Notes under the pieces: generated by a model | What the model was told of the DNA's origin: nothing | The model's input: only the letters and a program-made list of their open reading frames with translations | Databases searched by the model: none | Assembly (NCBI RefSeq): GCF_047276495.1 | Contig: NZ_CP178543.1 | Location: forward strand, 7,626,001-7,690,000 | Length of the DNA stretch: 64,000 nt | Direction: 5' to 3' | Origin: Capilliphycus salinus | GTDB taxonomy: Bacteria > Cyanobacteriota > Cyanobacteriia > Cyanobacteriales > Microcoleaceae | Translations under genes and position numbers: made by a program | Shown: positions 45,677-54,955 of the stretch, piece by piece | Position numbering within the stretch: the first letter of the stretch is position 1 | Layout: each line of letters opens with the position of its first letter

Positions 45677-47074
45677 ATGCTCAACCCTCAGCTTAGGATT
45701 GATTTAATACGAATTCTTGTCCTTTCCCTACTGTACACCAGTGCCGCTAAGTTTGGGCAGATTTTTTCACTGGTGGGGGGGACTGTCACCCTCGTCTGGC
45801 TTCCTGCGGGTATTGGGTTAGCCGCTTTATTAATTTACGGTTATCGTTTGTGGCCGGGTATTTTTTGCGGTGTGGTTTTGGCTAATTTATCTTTTTCCTT
45901 ACCTGTTTTCACAATACTCGGTATGGCGACGGGTTCATCTTTGGGGGGAGTTGCGGGGGCTTATTTGCTGCGAAAGCGACATTTTCACCCCGAACTTAAT
46001 CGCATTAAAGACGCTTTAAACCTAATTATACACGGAGCGGGTTTTTCTCCGATTATCAGTTCACTCATTGATGTTCCCAGTTTGTGGTTAGCAGGAGTAA
46101 CACCAAAAGGAGAATTGGCTTCATTTTGGTTACAGTTTATTATGGGAGATGCGATGGGAGTATTGGTAATGACTCCGGTTTGTATTACCTGGGCTTCCCT
46201 GCGTAACCGCAAGTTATCTTTGCAGCGCCAAAGTGAAGGGATTATTTTATTTTCTTCTCTGACTTTGGTTTGTGGAATTGTATTTAACGGTTGGTTTTTG
46301 TCTGCGGGGACTGTTTTACCGGCTTTTCTGGTTTATCCGTTTTTGGTTTGGGCGCCGTTGCGGTTTGGGACTCGCGGCGCTTCTACTGCTATTTTTATTA
46401 TTTCTGGACTGGCTTTATTTGGGGTAGCTCATCAGGTCGGCCCTTTTGTCACCCATTCCACCTTTCATACTTTAATTTTACTTTGGTTATTTGTCAACGT
46501 TGCTGCTATCGTTAGTTTGGTCTTAGCCGCTTCTATTTCTGAACTAACCACCGCCAAACATTATCTCGAACAACTGGCTTTACACGACTCCCTCACCGGA
46601 CTGGATAACCGTCTATTATTAATGGAAAAATTAGCCGAAAATTTGGCACAAGTTCATCGCTATGATGCTCAAAGTGTTATTCTATATTTGGATCTCGATG
46701 GCTTTAAACCCGTTAACGATAGCTTCGGACATGAAGTCGGAGATGGGGTTTTGATAGAAGTTGCCAAACGTCTTAAATCTTGTGTGCGAGATGTCGATAC
46801 TGTCGCCCGACTCGGAGGAGATGAGTTTGTCGTATTGTTGCATAATCTCAGCAATACCTATACTATTGAGACGGTTGCCGATAGAATTGTGGAAACCATT
46901 AACATTCCCATGCACTTATTTGGAAAAACGATTAACGTCGGAGTCAGTATGGGAATTGCCATGATTCCCCAAGATGGCGATTATCCTCACCAACTGTTAA
47001 AAAATGCAGATATTGCCATGTATCGCGCCAAACAACGGGGTAAAAATCAATATCAATTTTATTCGAGGCAATAG
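45677..47074 (+). CDS. MASE1-GGDEF diguanylate cyclase
   Basis: 465 aa. Residues 1-290 are a MASE1 sensor with about eight membrane helices (TVTLVWLPAGIGLAALLIYGYRLWPGIFCG is its signature). Residues 300-465 are a GGDEF domain: DSLTGLDNRLLL, then RLGGDEFVVLLH as the intact active site, with the RDVD inhibitory (I-site) motif five residues before it. It should make cyclic di-GMP in response to an unknown membrane signal and be product-inhibited. It stands between DUF4340 and gldG on the opposite strand. Confidence 0.95.
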   Translation: MLNPQLRIDLIRILVLSLLYTSAAKFGQIFSLVGGTVTLVWLPAGIGLAALLIYGYRLWPGIFCGVVLANLSFSLPVFTILGMATGSSLGGVAGAYLLRKRHFHPELNRIKDALNLIIHGAGFSPIISSLIDVPSLWLAGVTPKGELASFWLQFIMGDAMGVLVMTPVCITWASLRNRKLSLQRQSEGIILFSSLTLVCGIVFNGWFLSAGTVLPAFLVYPFLVWAPLRFGTRGASTAIFIISGLALFGVAHQVGPFVTHSTFHTLILLWLFVNVAAIVSLVLAASISELTTAKHYLEQLALHDSLTGLDNRLLLMEKLAENLAQVHRYDAQSVILYLDLDGFKPVNDSFGHEVGDGVLIEVAKRLKSCVRDVDTVARLGGDEFVVLLHNLSNTYTIETVADRIVETINIPMHLFGKTINVGVSMGIAMIPQDGDYPHQLLKNADIAMYRAKQRGKNQYQFYSRQ

Positions 47075-47116
47075 TTTTACACTCACCACCGAACCCGTCA
47101 CCACCGAACCCGTTTT

Positions 47117-47265
47117 GTAGGGGCGGGTTCTGAAAAAACCTCTATTTCCCCTCCATTATCTATGTAAACCCGCCCCGATACCCGACACCCAACACATCAG
47201 ACCGGGGCGAGTTTATCAATGTTATTTTCTAGAACATGATAAATTTCTACTGAACCCGCCCCTAC
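47117..47265. repeat. Two adjacent family-A palindromic repeats
   Basis: Copy 1 is 47117-47176 (GTAGGGGCGGGTT ... AAACCCGCCCC); copy 2 is 47203-47265 (CGGGGCGAGTTTA ... AACCCGCCCCTAC). Between them is ACCCGACACCCAACAC, as in the array near 41960. They separate the ends of two convergent genes. Confidence 0.7.
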
Positions 47266-47279
47266 AAAGCTGACTTCCC

Positions 47280-49082
47280 CTATCTCCTCCGCCACCACAA
47301 AATTGCTGCGGTGACAAAGCCAAAAAGAGGTAAAATAACTAGAGCAACCCAACTTATCGACCTTCCCAATACCGGAGTCATCGCAATGCGACGGTTTGTA
47401 GCCGGTTTGGGACGGATAGATAGGGTGGCTTGGTCGGGTTTGCTCAACCAACTGACCGTGTTGATGAACACATCCCCATTGAGTTGCTGTTCAAACCAAC
47501 CGTTGGTGGCAAATTGAGAATTTCCCAAGACCACTAATCTCGCTTCTTCTGTTGTTGCTTCTGAAGTTTCTGCTGTTGCTTCTGGGCTATCTTCGGTTGG
47601 GGGTAAGTTTTCAGAAGTTGTCGCTTCTTCTGGGTTATCAGAAGTTGCTGCTTCTGTTGTTTCTGCTGTTGCTTCTGGGCTATCCTCGGTTACGGCAGGG
47701 TTTTCAGAAGTTGTCGCTTCTTCTGGGTTGTCAGAAGTTACTGCTTCTGTTGTTTCTTCTTCTGCGGCCGGTTCAGAAACCGTTTGAGACGCCGCGACTT
47801 CTACAGATTTGGTCAACGCTACACCCAATGATAGCGGCCCTTTGCGATCGCTATCGGGATTAAACTCCAACTCCCGACTGGCCAAATTTGTTTCAGCCCA
47901 ACTTTCCGCTTCAGTCCAGATGAGAGGACTTTCCGTTATCCCTTCTACGTTACGAGTTTCCACCGGACGGGCTAAAGGATAAAAAGAAATCCCATTATTA
48001 AACTGTTCGGTAATCGGATGTTCCCCATATTCGCGTACAATCGGAACGGTAGGCCCGAGTCCGACTAACCGACCGCTTCCCGTCGCATCAATAGCGAGGC
48101 GATCATCAATTTTAATTCCCCATTTTTCCAATAACTCATTTAACCCCGGATCAGTTTTCGGGTCAATCATTAACAACAAACTTCCGCCTTCTTCCAAATA
48201 CGCATCCAACGCTTCCACCTCCCCTTCAAACAGCGGACGTTGGGGACCGGCTACAACAATAACATCCGCATCATCCGGAATAGTAGACTGTTGAGTTAAA
48301 GTCAAAGGTTCGCTAACAAAATTCTTATCGTTTAAAGCATTAACCGCATTTTCCAAACCGCCTTGTCCTTCAGTTAACGGACGTTCGCCGTGACCTTGCA
48401 AAAAATAAACTTTAGGAGTCCGGTTAGTAAGAAGCTGTTCAATACCGTTAGTCAGTTGGGCTTCCGTCAACACTTCCAACCCTTCTTTTGGCAAAGACTG
48501 GCGTTGGTTTCCCGACTGCAAATAAACCTCACCAAACTCACTCACCCCATATTCTTGGGCGACTCCCGGTTGAACTTGCGGATCGATAAATTCGTAGCTA
48601 AACTGTTGGGGAGCAATGCGACGATAGCGATCTAAAAGTTCTTTAGTTTGCGGGTTGCTCGTCCGTTCAAACACCAAAACTTTAACGGGCTGTTCTAAAT
48701 TCGTCAATACAGTTTCCGTTTGCGGGGCGAGGGTAAATTGTTGATTTTCAGTTAAGTCGAGACGAACCGCATGGCGGACCGCCAAAAAATTAATTAACCC
48801 GACAATTACAAATACAGAAACCGTCGCCACCAAAGCATTAGTACCGGCTTGAGTTGAACGGCGACTCCAATAGGGATGTTTGAGACTATCGCCCTGACGA
48901 AAATAGACCCGAAACAGAAACCACAACCCCATAATTACCGTTCCGGCAATAATTAAACCCAGCGGTATCGGTTCCCACGTTCCGGAAACAAACCCCGCCG
49001 ATAAGCCCATAATCATTAAAAACGGGCCGAGCCAAAACGTGTACTTTAACAACTTCCAACCGAGTGGTGTTTTCTGTTTCAT
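47280..49082 (-). CDS. GldG-like ABC-associated periplasmic protein
   Basis: 600 aa. Membrane helices at 18-38, 41-58, 84-103 and 577-595 flank a large outer part. DLTENQQFTLAPQTETVLTNLEQPVKVLVF and VYFLQGHGERPL are the GldG/ABC-type uncharacterised transport pattern. Around residues 440-510 a Glu/Thr/Ala-rich segment is duplicated in tandem with a 31-residue period (TSDNPEEATTSEN...). Immediately preceded by the permease and the ATPase of the same system. In Bacteroidetes the Gld complex serves gliding; in cyanobacteria its role is unknown. Confidence 0.88.
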   Translation of the reverse strand: MKQKTPLGWKLLKYTFWLGPFLMIMGLSAGFVSGTWEPIPLGLIIAGTVIMGLWFLFRVYFRQGDSLKHPYWSRRSTQAGTNALVATVSVFVIVGLINFLAVRHAVRLDLTENQQFTLAPQTETVLTNLEQPVKVLVFERTSNPQTKELLDRYRRIAPQQFSYEFIDPQVQPGVAQEYGVSEFGEVYLQSGNQRQSLPKEGLEVLTEAQLTNGIEQLLTNRTPKVYFLQGHGERPLTEGQGGLENAVNALNDKNFVSEPLTLTQQSTIPDDADVIVVAGPQRPLFEGEVEALDAYLEEGGSLLLMIDPKTDPGLNELLEKWGIKIDDRLAIDATGSGRLVGLGPTVPIVREYGEHPITEQFNNGISFYPLARPVETRNVEGITESPLIWTEAESWAETNLASRELEFNPDSDRKGPLSLGVALTKSVEVAASQTVSEPAAEEETTEAVTSDNPEEATTSENPAVTEDSPEATAETTEAATSDNPEEATTSENLPPTEDSPEATAETSEATTEEARLVVLGNSQFATNGWFEQQLNGDVFINTVSWLSKPDQATLSIRPKPATNRRIAMTPVLGRSISWVALVILPLFGFVTAAILWWRRR

Positions 49083-49084
49083 AT

Positions 49085-49885
49085 TTAATAACGCTGGAAG
49101 CGCAAGGCGTCAATGGACTGAGCGGTGAGAAATATCCCCAAAATAATATAACTGCTAAATAAAATAATACTACTGCTATCCAAAACCCCTCGAATCAAAT
49201 TGGTGTAGTTGGAAATTAGCGATAAATGAGCCAGGGCACTGCCAAAGTTCCCCCCCACAGTATTCCCGATCAGATCCATCACCCACAAAAATAAGACTAA
49301 AGCAAAAGTCAAAATCGCCGATAAAAGCGTACTGTCGGTTAAAGAAGAAATAAACATTCCCAACGATAGCACTCCGGCCGCCAGCAATATTAATCCGGCA
49401 TGGGCGGTTAGAAAAATAGCGGGAGACATCGGCGGTTGAGCAGCACTTAAGGCGGCGGCTTCCAATGCCATTAACGGTAAAATCATGGTGGCGTAGAATG
49501 TCAAAACCCCCAATAATTTTCCGGTGGCGACCACCCAGTTGGTAATCGGAGAGGTTGCCAACAGTTCTAAGGTTCCCCGTTTGCGTTCTTCGGCGTAGAG
49601 TCCCATCGACAGCATTGGGAGAACAAATAAAGACATCGAACCCATCAGCCGCAAAAAGACCTGTAAAAATTCATAGGGTAAGTCGATGGGCGGGTCGGTA
49701 ATGCCGTACTGATCGCGAAGGGCGACTTGTTGAATTAACCCGTCAGGACCTAATAATACGGCGACGAAGAAATATCCGGTCAATACCCAAAAGACTCCGG
49801 CGATCGCATAAGCCAGAGGAGAGGCAAAGTAACTTTGGAGTTCTTTGCGATAAATGGCGATCAGGTTGCTCAGGGTAACAAGCAT
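49085..49885 (-). CDS. ABC-2-type permease (GldF-like)
   Basis: 266 aa with six membrane helices. IYRKELQSYFASPLAYAIAGVFWVLTGYFF is the standard start, SMSLFVLPMLSMGLYAEERKRGTLELLATSPI the conserved core, and the third part ends with LFSSYIILGIFLTAQSIDALRFQRY. Located between the ATPase (9 bases upstream) and the GldG-like gene (2 bases downstream): one operon. Confidence 0.94.
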   Translation of the reverse strand: MLVTLSNLIAIYRKELQSYFASPLAYAIAGVFWVLTGYFFVAVLLGPDGLIQQVALRDQYGITDPPIDLPYEFLQVFLRLMGSMSLFVLPMLSMGLYAEERKRGTLELLATSPITNWVVATGKLLGVLTFYATMILPLMALEAAALSAAQPPMSPAIFLTAHAGLILLAAGVLSLGMFISSLTDSTLLSAILTFALVLFLWVMDLIGNTVGGNFGSALAHLSLISNYTNLIRGVLDSSSIILFSSYIILGIFLTAQSIDALRFQRY

Positions 49886-49894
49886 AATCGTTGC

Positions 49895-50989
49895 TTAAGG
49901 GGTTGAGTCGGGTTCATCGTCTTGTTGATTATTGTCTATGGTATCGGGTTTTTCGTCTAGGGGTTGGCTGTCTTCTGGTGAAGGTTGAACTTCTGGGGTT
50001 GCCGAATCATTTTCGCCTATATTTTCGGGTTCTACCGTTTCTTCGGGAGTTGTTTGTTGAGTTGTCAGTTGGAGGAATACATCTTCTAGGCTAGCGCGAG
50101 TTCGGCGCATTTCGTAGAGGTTGAACCCGCAAGACACGCAAGCGGCAACTATTTCCGGCCCCGGTTCGGTGTTGGGTTCGCAGAAAATTTGCAGTTGGGT
50201 GCGGTTTTCTTGCGGTTCAAGAAGATATTGTAGCGATCGCACGCCGGGTATTTGTTCAAATACGGTTAATTTTTCCGGGTCTACGGCGCTGTCGAGTTCG
50301 AGTTGATATCCCGATCCGGCCGTCAGTTCTTCCATCAGGGTTTCTGGGCTTCCCGTTGCCACCACCTGACCCCGGTTGATAATTGTCACCCGGTTACAGG
50401 TCATGCTGACTTCCGGCAAAATATGGGTCGATAAAACAATGGTATGGTCTCCCGCCAGACTTTTAATTAGGTTGCGGACTTCGATAATTTGCCTCGGATC
50501 TAACCCAACAGTAGGTTCGTCGAGTACGATAACGGGGGGATCGTGTACCAACGCTTGAGCAATTCCCACCCGCTGACGGTAGCCTTTGGAGAGTTTGCGA
50601 ATTAGGGATTTTCGCCGCTCCCACAGTCCGCATTTTTTGAGGGCGGTTTCGACGTTGGCTTTGCGATCGCCTGCCGCAACTCGTTTGATGCGGGCGACAA
50701 AATACAAAAAGCTTTCGACGGTCATTTCCGGATACAAGGGCGGGTTTTCCGGCAGATAACCAATCCGTTGGCGAACGGCTATCGATTGTTCGTGTACGTC
50801 GTAACCCGCAACTTTGGCGGTGCCGCTGGTGGCGGGGAGGTAGCCGGAGAGGATTCGCAGTGTCGTGGTTTTTCCGGCTCCGTTCGGCCCCAAGAATCCT
50901 AAGATTTCTCCCGGTTCGACGGAAAAGGAGACGTCCTGAAGGGCGGGGGTTGAACCGTAAATCTTACACAAATTTTCGACTTCGATCAT
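49895..50989 (-). CDS. ABC transporter ATP-binding protein (GldA-like)
   Basis: 364 aa. Walker A GPNGAGKTTT, signature LSKGYRQRVGIAQALV, Walker B VIVLDEPTVGLDP and switch STHILPE are intact. The C-terminal 45 residues after the catalytic domain are Pro/Glu/Asp-rich (TPEETVEPENIGENDS...) and disordered. First gene of the operon with the permease and the GldG-like protein. Confidence 0.95.
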   Translation of the reverse strand: MIEVENLCKIYGSTPALQDVSFSVEPGEILGFLGPNGAGKTTTLRILSGYLPATSGTAKVAGYDVHEQSIAVRQRIGYLPENPPLYPEMTVESFLYFVARIKRVAAGDRKANVETALKKCGLWERRKSLIRKLSKGYRQRVGIAQALVHDPPVIVLDEPTVGLDPRQIIEVRNLIKSLAGDHTIVLSTHILPEVSMTCNRVTIINRGQVVATGSPETLMEELTAGSGYQLELDSAVDPEKLTVFEQIPGVRSLQYLLEPQENRTQLQIFCEPNTEPGPEIVAACVSCGFNLYEMRRTRASLEDVFLQLTTQQTTPEETVEPENIGENDSATPEVQPSPEDSQPLDEKPDTIDNNQQDDEPDSTP

Positions 50990-51388
50990 GGGCGATGGGT
51001 TGAACGGCTTTGATGCGATTAGTAATGAATAGTATCTCAGGTTGGGGTTTTCTCCAATTATATGAGTTTAAGTAATTGAAAACCCCGTTTTAGTTCAAAA
51101 ATTTAAAATTTTCTGTCGTTACAAAAATTAATGTTTAAAAATTATCGCAAATTATTTTCATTTATTTGACGAGTTGACAGGGGTTTCAGACTCCGGTACA
51201 ATTTTGATAATCCAAGGGGATGTTCTAAGCTGTTCGCATTTTACCCCCTTCTAAGTCCGATTATTTCGTTTCTCTCCCCCCTTGACAAACCCTCAAACCA
51301 CTTTTTTCGACGAACGAGTTTTGTAACCAAATCGTTACATAAAATTGGGTCAATTTGACAAAAACCATAACTTCTGCATTATCCCCCT
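50990..51388. other. Intergenic stretch upstream of the ABC operon
   Basis: About 400 bases, AT-rich in the first half. It should hold the ABC operon promoter (minus strand). I see no hairpin with a T-run, RNA gene or credible ORF. Confidence 0.4.
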
Positions 51389-52441
51389 CTATTCTAGAGT
51401 TATCGGAGAAACCGATAAGCGACAACAGCGTTCAAGTCGCTGAGAAATCGCCAAAATCCATCCCCCACCCCAAGCATCCATCACCCCTTCGCTCAAAGCC
51501 GGACGCAGGGGCAAATGTCCGGGGGGAGCGGAGATTAAATCAAATAGGGGTTGAGGTTGATTCCATCCAACTTGTTGTTCAAAACGGAGAGAATCGTCAT
51601 AATTTTTGCCTGATAAACTGCGCCAAATTTCAGCTTGTGTGCTGAAGCCAAAGCGTCCTTGAGAAAATTTTAGCCACAAGAAATCAACGGTTTGAATATC
51701 CAAACAGGGTAAACTTTGGGTGTCGGATGCGGTTAAATAGCCCCGCTGTTTTTGTCCGGCCAAATCGAGCATAAAGTTAGAGGTTAATTGATTAGCTGAT
51801 TGCCAATTTTGATTAATTAACGCCGTTTGCAAGGGGGTATAATTAACCCGTCGTTCGGAAAGTAATTGTAGTTCAACGATATATTGGGTTGGAACTCCAT
51901 CCAAATATAAAGCCTGACACAATAAAGCCGCAGCTTCTCCTCGGGTAAGATTGCGGTTGGGATTGAGGGTTTTGGGATTGGGATAATTAACGATTAAACC
52001 GGTTAAAGTGGCTTGGGCGATTAGGGGTTTTGCGGGGTTAGGAATTTCATCGGTATCGAGAAAAGATGAGTTTAAAATACAGGGGGGTGCGTAGGGTTTT
52101 TCTGGGATTAACGCCGAGGTTAAAATTAAAATAGCCTGTAATTTGGTGACGGGTTGATCGGGTTGAAATGTGTTGTCGGGATAACCGCGAAACAAGCCTT
52201 TTTGAACGGCGGTTTGAATCGAAGAATAAGCCCAGTGTTGGGGAGAAAGGTCGGAAAAATTAAGGGTTTTTCGGGTTAAGGGGAGATTGGGAAACGCCTT
52301 GACCGTTAACGCCGCAAATTCGGCGCGAGTTAACTCCCGATCCGGATAAACGCGACCGTCCGGGTAGCCTTGAATAATGGATTTTTCCGCTAATTTTAGA
52401 ATGCAGGATGCACTCCAGTGATTTTGAAGATCTGAAAACAT
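51389..52441 (-). CDS. SLH-GUN4 fusion protein
   Basis: 350 aa from ATG 52441 (MFSDLQNHWS), the natural start of an SLH repeat; the frame is open 23 codons further to a TTG. Residues 1-175 contain three SLH repeats (FSDLQNHWSA, FSDLSPQHWAYSS, then LNPNRNLTRGEAAALLCQAL). Residues about 190-300 are a GUN4 domain (YTPLQTALINQNWQSANQLT, PCLDIQTVDFLWLKFSQGRFGFSTQAEIW). GUN4 binds porphyrins and activates Mg-chelatase. SLH normally binds the cell wall, but no signal peptide is seen, so the site of action is unclear. Confidence 0.82.
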   Translation of the reverse strand: MFSDLQNHWSASCILKLAEKSIIQGYPDGRVYPDRELTRAEFAALTVKAFPNLPLTRKTLNFSDLSPQHWAYSSIQTAVQKGLFRGYPDNTFQPDQPVTKLQAILILTSALIPEKPYAPPCILNSSFLDTDEIPNPAKPLIAQATLTGLIVNYPNPKTLNPNRNLTRGEAAALLCQALYLDGVPTQYIVELQLLSERRVNYTPLQTALINQNWQSANQLTSNFMLDLAGQKQRGYLTASDTQSLPCLDIQTVDFLWLKFSQGRFGFSTQAEIWRSLSGKNYDDSLRFEQQVGWNQPQPLFDLISAPPGHLPLRPALSEGVMDAWGGGWILAISQRLERCCRLSVSPITLE

Positions 52442-52737
52442 CAGAAGTTGAGTGAGTTTAAGGATGTGAAAAAATAAGGAAATCCCACAGTCAAGTATAA
52501 CGGAAAACAAGGGATTCTACTCAAAAAAACTGAAATACAATCCCTGTGCTTTATTGCTTGCTTGAGTGTCAACCCTATCCTCGACTCGTCGGGTTTGTCT
52601 ATAAAATCAGTAATTCTACGGAAAATAGTCTAAATTTGAATTCCGAGTAAGCTGTTTAATTTCGGTAATTCCCCGCTAGCTATCTAAGTTTTTTCCGGTT
52701 AATGTAGAGATTAGACTTTCTCACCGTCTCTCGGATA

Positions 52738-53910
52738 ATGAAAGATAAAATTAATGCAATTCTCAACGGACTTATTCCCAGTCTCACCCAAAATATTTCT
52801 ACTGCCGCTCAAACGGTACAAGATGGAGTTTCTACGCTGCTCACACCGGGAGCGGGTTTGATTAATAAAAGCAACGGTGAAATCAGTCAAAATCCCCAAG
52901 CCTTTGGGTTTGCGTTTGAACATTTACAGGCAATTGGTTTTAATCTTAATGCCGCACTCAACAATTCTGAAATTCGGGCTTATCAAATTCCCGCCGATGG
53001 AACCACAAAATATAGCCCGGATATTTATATTGACAAAGTTGGAGAAGTCATCGCACAAATACAAGCCAAAGCCGGTACCGAGAACTATGTAGCAAAGCAA
53101 GCCAACTCCGGTCATTATCAAGGTAAAATTCTCACCAACTTAGAAAATCAAGGGGTGAATAACACCACAATTGTTATCGAGGTTGATGGGATTAAAAGTT
53201 TTCCCGTCAGTCAAGATTTTGCCGCTTGGGTGGCTGAAAATCCCTATTTAGCCGCTGAAATCATGGAAACGGCGGCATCGGTTGGAGAAATTGGCGGTGC
53301 AGGTCTTGAAGGTGCGGCAATTAATGCGGCGATTAATATTTTACTTCAGTCTATTAAAGCTTTAGGCGCTTATTGTCGGGGAGAACAAGAACTCGCCGCT
53401 TCAGAACTCGATAAAATTTTATCCGTTACTATTGATGGTTTAAAAACGGGTTTGATGCGGGGCGTTGCGATTAAAGTTTTGCAAAAACTAATGAGGGGGA
53501 ATGCTTTTGCAGCGTTAGGTTTTACAGTGAGTACAGAGGTTTTTCCGGTTTTAATTGAGGTTTTACAGGATAAAATTACTCTAGAAGATGCGATTAATAA
53601 AGTCGGTTTACGGGTCTTGACATCGGGTTTAATTACCACTGCGGTTATTCTGTTTCCTCCGGTTGGCACGGCATTATTGAGTTTATCTATTTTGCAAGCA
53701 ATTTGGCAGGAAATCGATTCCAAATGGCAGAAATTTATCATAACAACCGCTCAAACAACTGTTAACGCAACTTACAAAGGAGTGGAAGCCGGAGTTCAAC
53801 ATATTCGTCAAAATCCTTGGGATTTGTTAGGAAGTTCGGCAGCATCTTCGGCAGCATCTTCGGCGGAAATGCAAGCGTTACAAGATGAGTTAGATATGCT
53901 TTTAGACTAA
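52738..53910 (+). CDS. Hypothetical protein with PD-(D/E)XK-like motif and membrane segment
   Basis: 390 aa, no family recognised. Residues 55-120 show E61 (FAFEHLQAIGF), PD at 94-95 (KYSPDIYID) and QAK at 109-111, in the order and spacing of a PD-(D/E)XK nuclease fold with Gln in place of Glu. Residues 170-340 are helical and hydrophobic, including ITTAVILFPPVGTALLSLSILQ. The C-terminus repeats AASS before a short acidic helix. The next gene begins 35 bases later on the same strand, so the two are probably made together. The combination fits a toxin or effector, but this is inference. Confidence 0.6.
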   Translation: MKDKINAILNGLIPSLTQNISTAAQTVQDGVSTLLTPGAGLINKSNGEISQNPQAFGFAFEHLQAIGFNLNAALNNSEIRAYQIPADGTTKYSPDIYIDKVGEVIAQIQAKAGTENYVAKQANSGHYQGKILTNLENQGVNNTTIVIEVDGIKSFPVSQDFAAWVAENPYLAAEIMETAASVGEIGGAGLEGAAINAAINILLQSIKALGAYCRGEQELAASELDKILSVTIDGLKTGLMRGVAIKVLQKLMRGNAFAALGFTVSTEVFPVLIEVLQDKITLEDAINKVGLRVLTSGLITTAVILFPPVGTALLSLSILQAIWQEIDSKWQKFIITTAQTTVNATYKGVEAGVQHIRQNPWDLLGSSAASSAASSAEMQALQDELDMLLD

Positions 53911-53944
53911 CAAAAATTCAAGTTTAATTTAAAAAAGGATAACG

Positions 53945-54955
53945 ATGAATAATTTTAAACTCGGACAAATCGTCAAACAAAATTACGGGGCGATCGCTCA
54001 CTACGCGATTGTGATTGCAGAAAATCGCACGGTGGGTTGGGTGAATAATTCCACCTTAGAGGTAAAACCGATAGAAGCAGAAGGTTGGAGTACGGTAAAA
54101 GTTAGAGGAGAAACCTTTGATTTTGACCGAATTAAACAGAATATAAAATCCTTCAAAATCGCCTTAGAAGCGGGAAATATTCGTTCCTATCATCCCACAG
54201 AATTTAACTGCGAACATTGGGCGACTTTAATGGTCACAGGAAAGGCTTATTCTACCCAGTCGGGAACGGTGAAATTTGCCACTCCGACTATTGTTGGAGG
54301 TGTGATGATTGGGATTGGAAGTTCAGCCGGAACAGTGGTAACAGTTGCCTCAACTTTGGGCGTTGCTGCCTCTACCGGAACGGCGATCGGTTCTTTAAGC
54401 GGTGCCGCAGCCACAAACGCGGCTTTAGCCTGGTTGGGTGGGGGAACGCTGGCATCCGGTGGCGGTGGAATAGCAGCGGGGACGGCAATTGTTTCTGCCG
54501 TGTCTACCGGGGGAGCGGTAATTGCGATCGCGGGCGTGGGAATTATTGGTAAACAGATTTGGGATAATCTTAGTGAAGAACAGCGTCAAGAAATTGTCGA
54601 AAAAATAAATAATTCCACACCCGATGAAATTAAAGTTGCCTACGGAGTAACAGTCGAAAAAGCAATAGAAATGTTTAATATTACTTCGGGTTGGTTGGGA
54701 GAAAGAACATCTTGGGTTGCTGAAGCGGTGGATGCGGCGACTCCCAAACCGATAAAAATGGCTTTTAATCAGATGATTACAGCCGGTCAAAATAGCAGTA
54801 AAGCTGTTGGAGAACAAGTGAATCAACAGGTTAATTCTGTTGTCAATGCAACTCATAAATGGGGAGAAGAGGTAAAATCGGAAGTCAGCAAAAACTTTGA
54901 AAAGACGGCAAATACAATCAGTTCAATGTTTCCGGGGTTGCCGAAAAAAAGCTAA
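53945..54955 (+). CDS. LRAT-like domain protein with Gly/Ala-rich membrane segment
   Basis: 336 aa. Residues 1-100 fit the LRAT/NlpC-like fold: AHYAIVIAENRTVGWV with His19 and FNCEHWATLM with Cys89 in the diagnostic NCEH(F/W) motif. Catalysis would be acyl transfer or hydrolysis. Residues 115-200 are strongly Gly/Ala-rich and hydrophobic (AALAWLGGGTLASGGGGIAAGTAIV), a type seen in membrane-active toxins and conflict proteins. Residues 205-336 are amphipathic helices. ATG start with AAAAAGGA 6 bases upstream. Pairing with the preceding gene suggests a two-component system. Confidence 0.7.
   Translation: MNNFKLGQIVKQNYGAIAHYAIVIAENRTVGWVNNSTLEVKPIEAEGWSTVKVRGETFDFDRIKQNIKSFKIALEAGNIRSYHPTEFNCEHWATLMVTGKAYSTQSGTVKFATPTIVGGVMIGIGSSAGTVVTVASTLGVAASTGTAIGSLSGAAATNAALAWLGGGTLASGGGGIAAGTAIVSAVSTGGAVIAIAGVGIIGKQIWDNLSEEQRQEIVEKINNSTPDEIKVAYGVTVEKAIEMFNITSGWLGERTSWVAEAVDAATPKPIKMAFNQMITAGQNSSKAVGEQVNQQVNSVVNATHKWGEEVKSEVSKNFEKTANTISSMFPGLPKKS

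Noticed and set aside
47552..47863. Leu-rich plus-strand frame
   Set aside because: Antisense of the Glu/Thr-rich duplicated spacer in the GldG-like gene.
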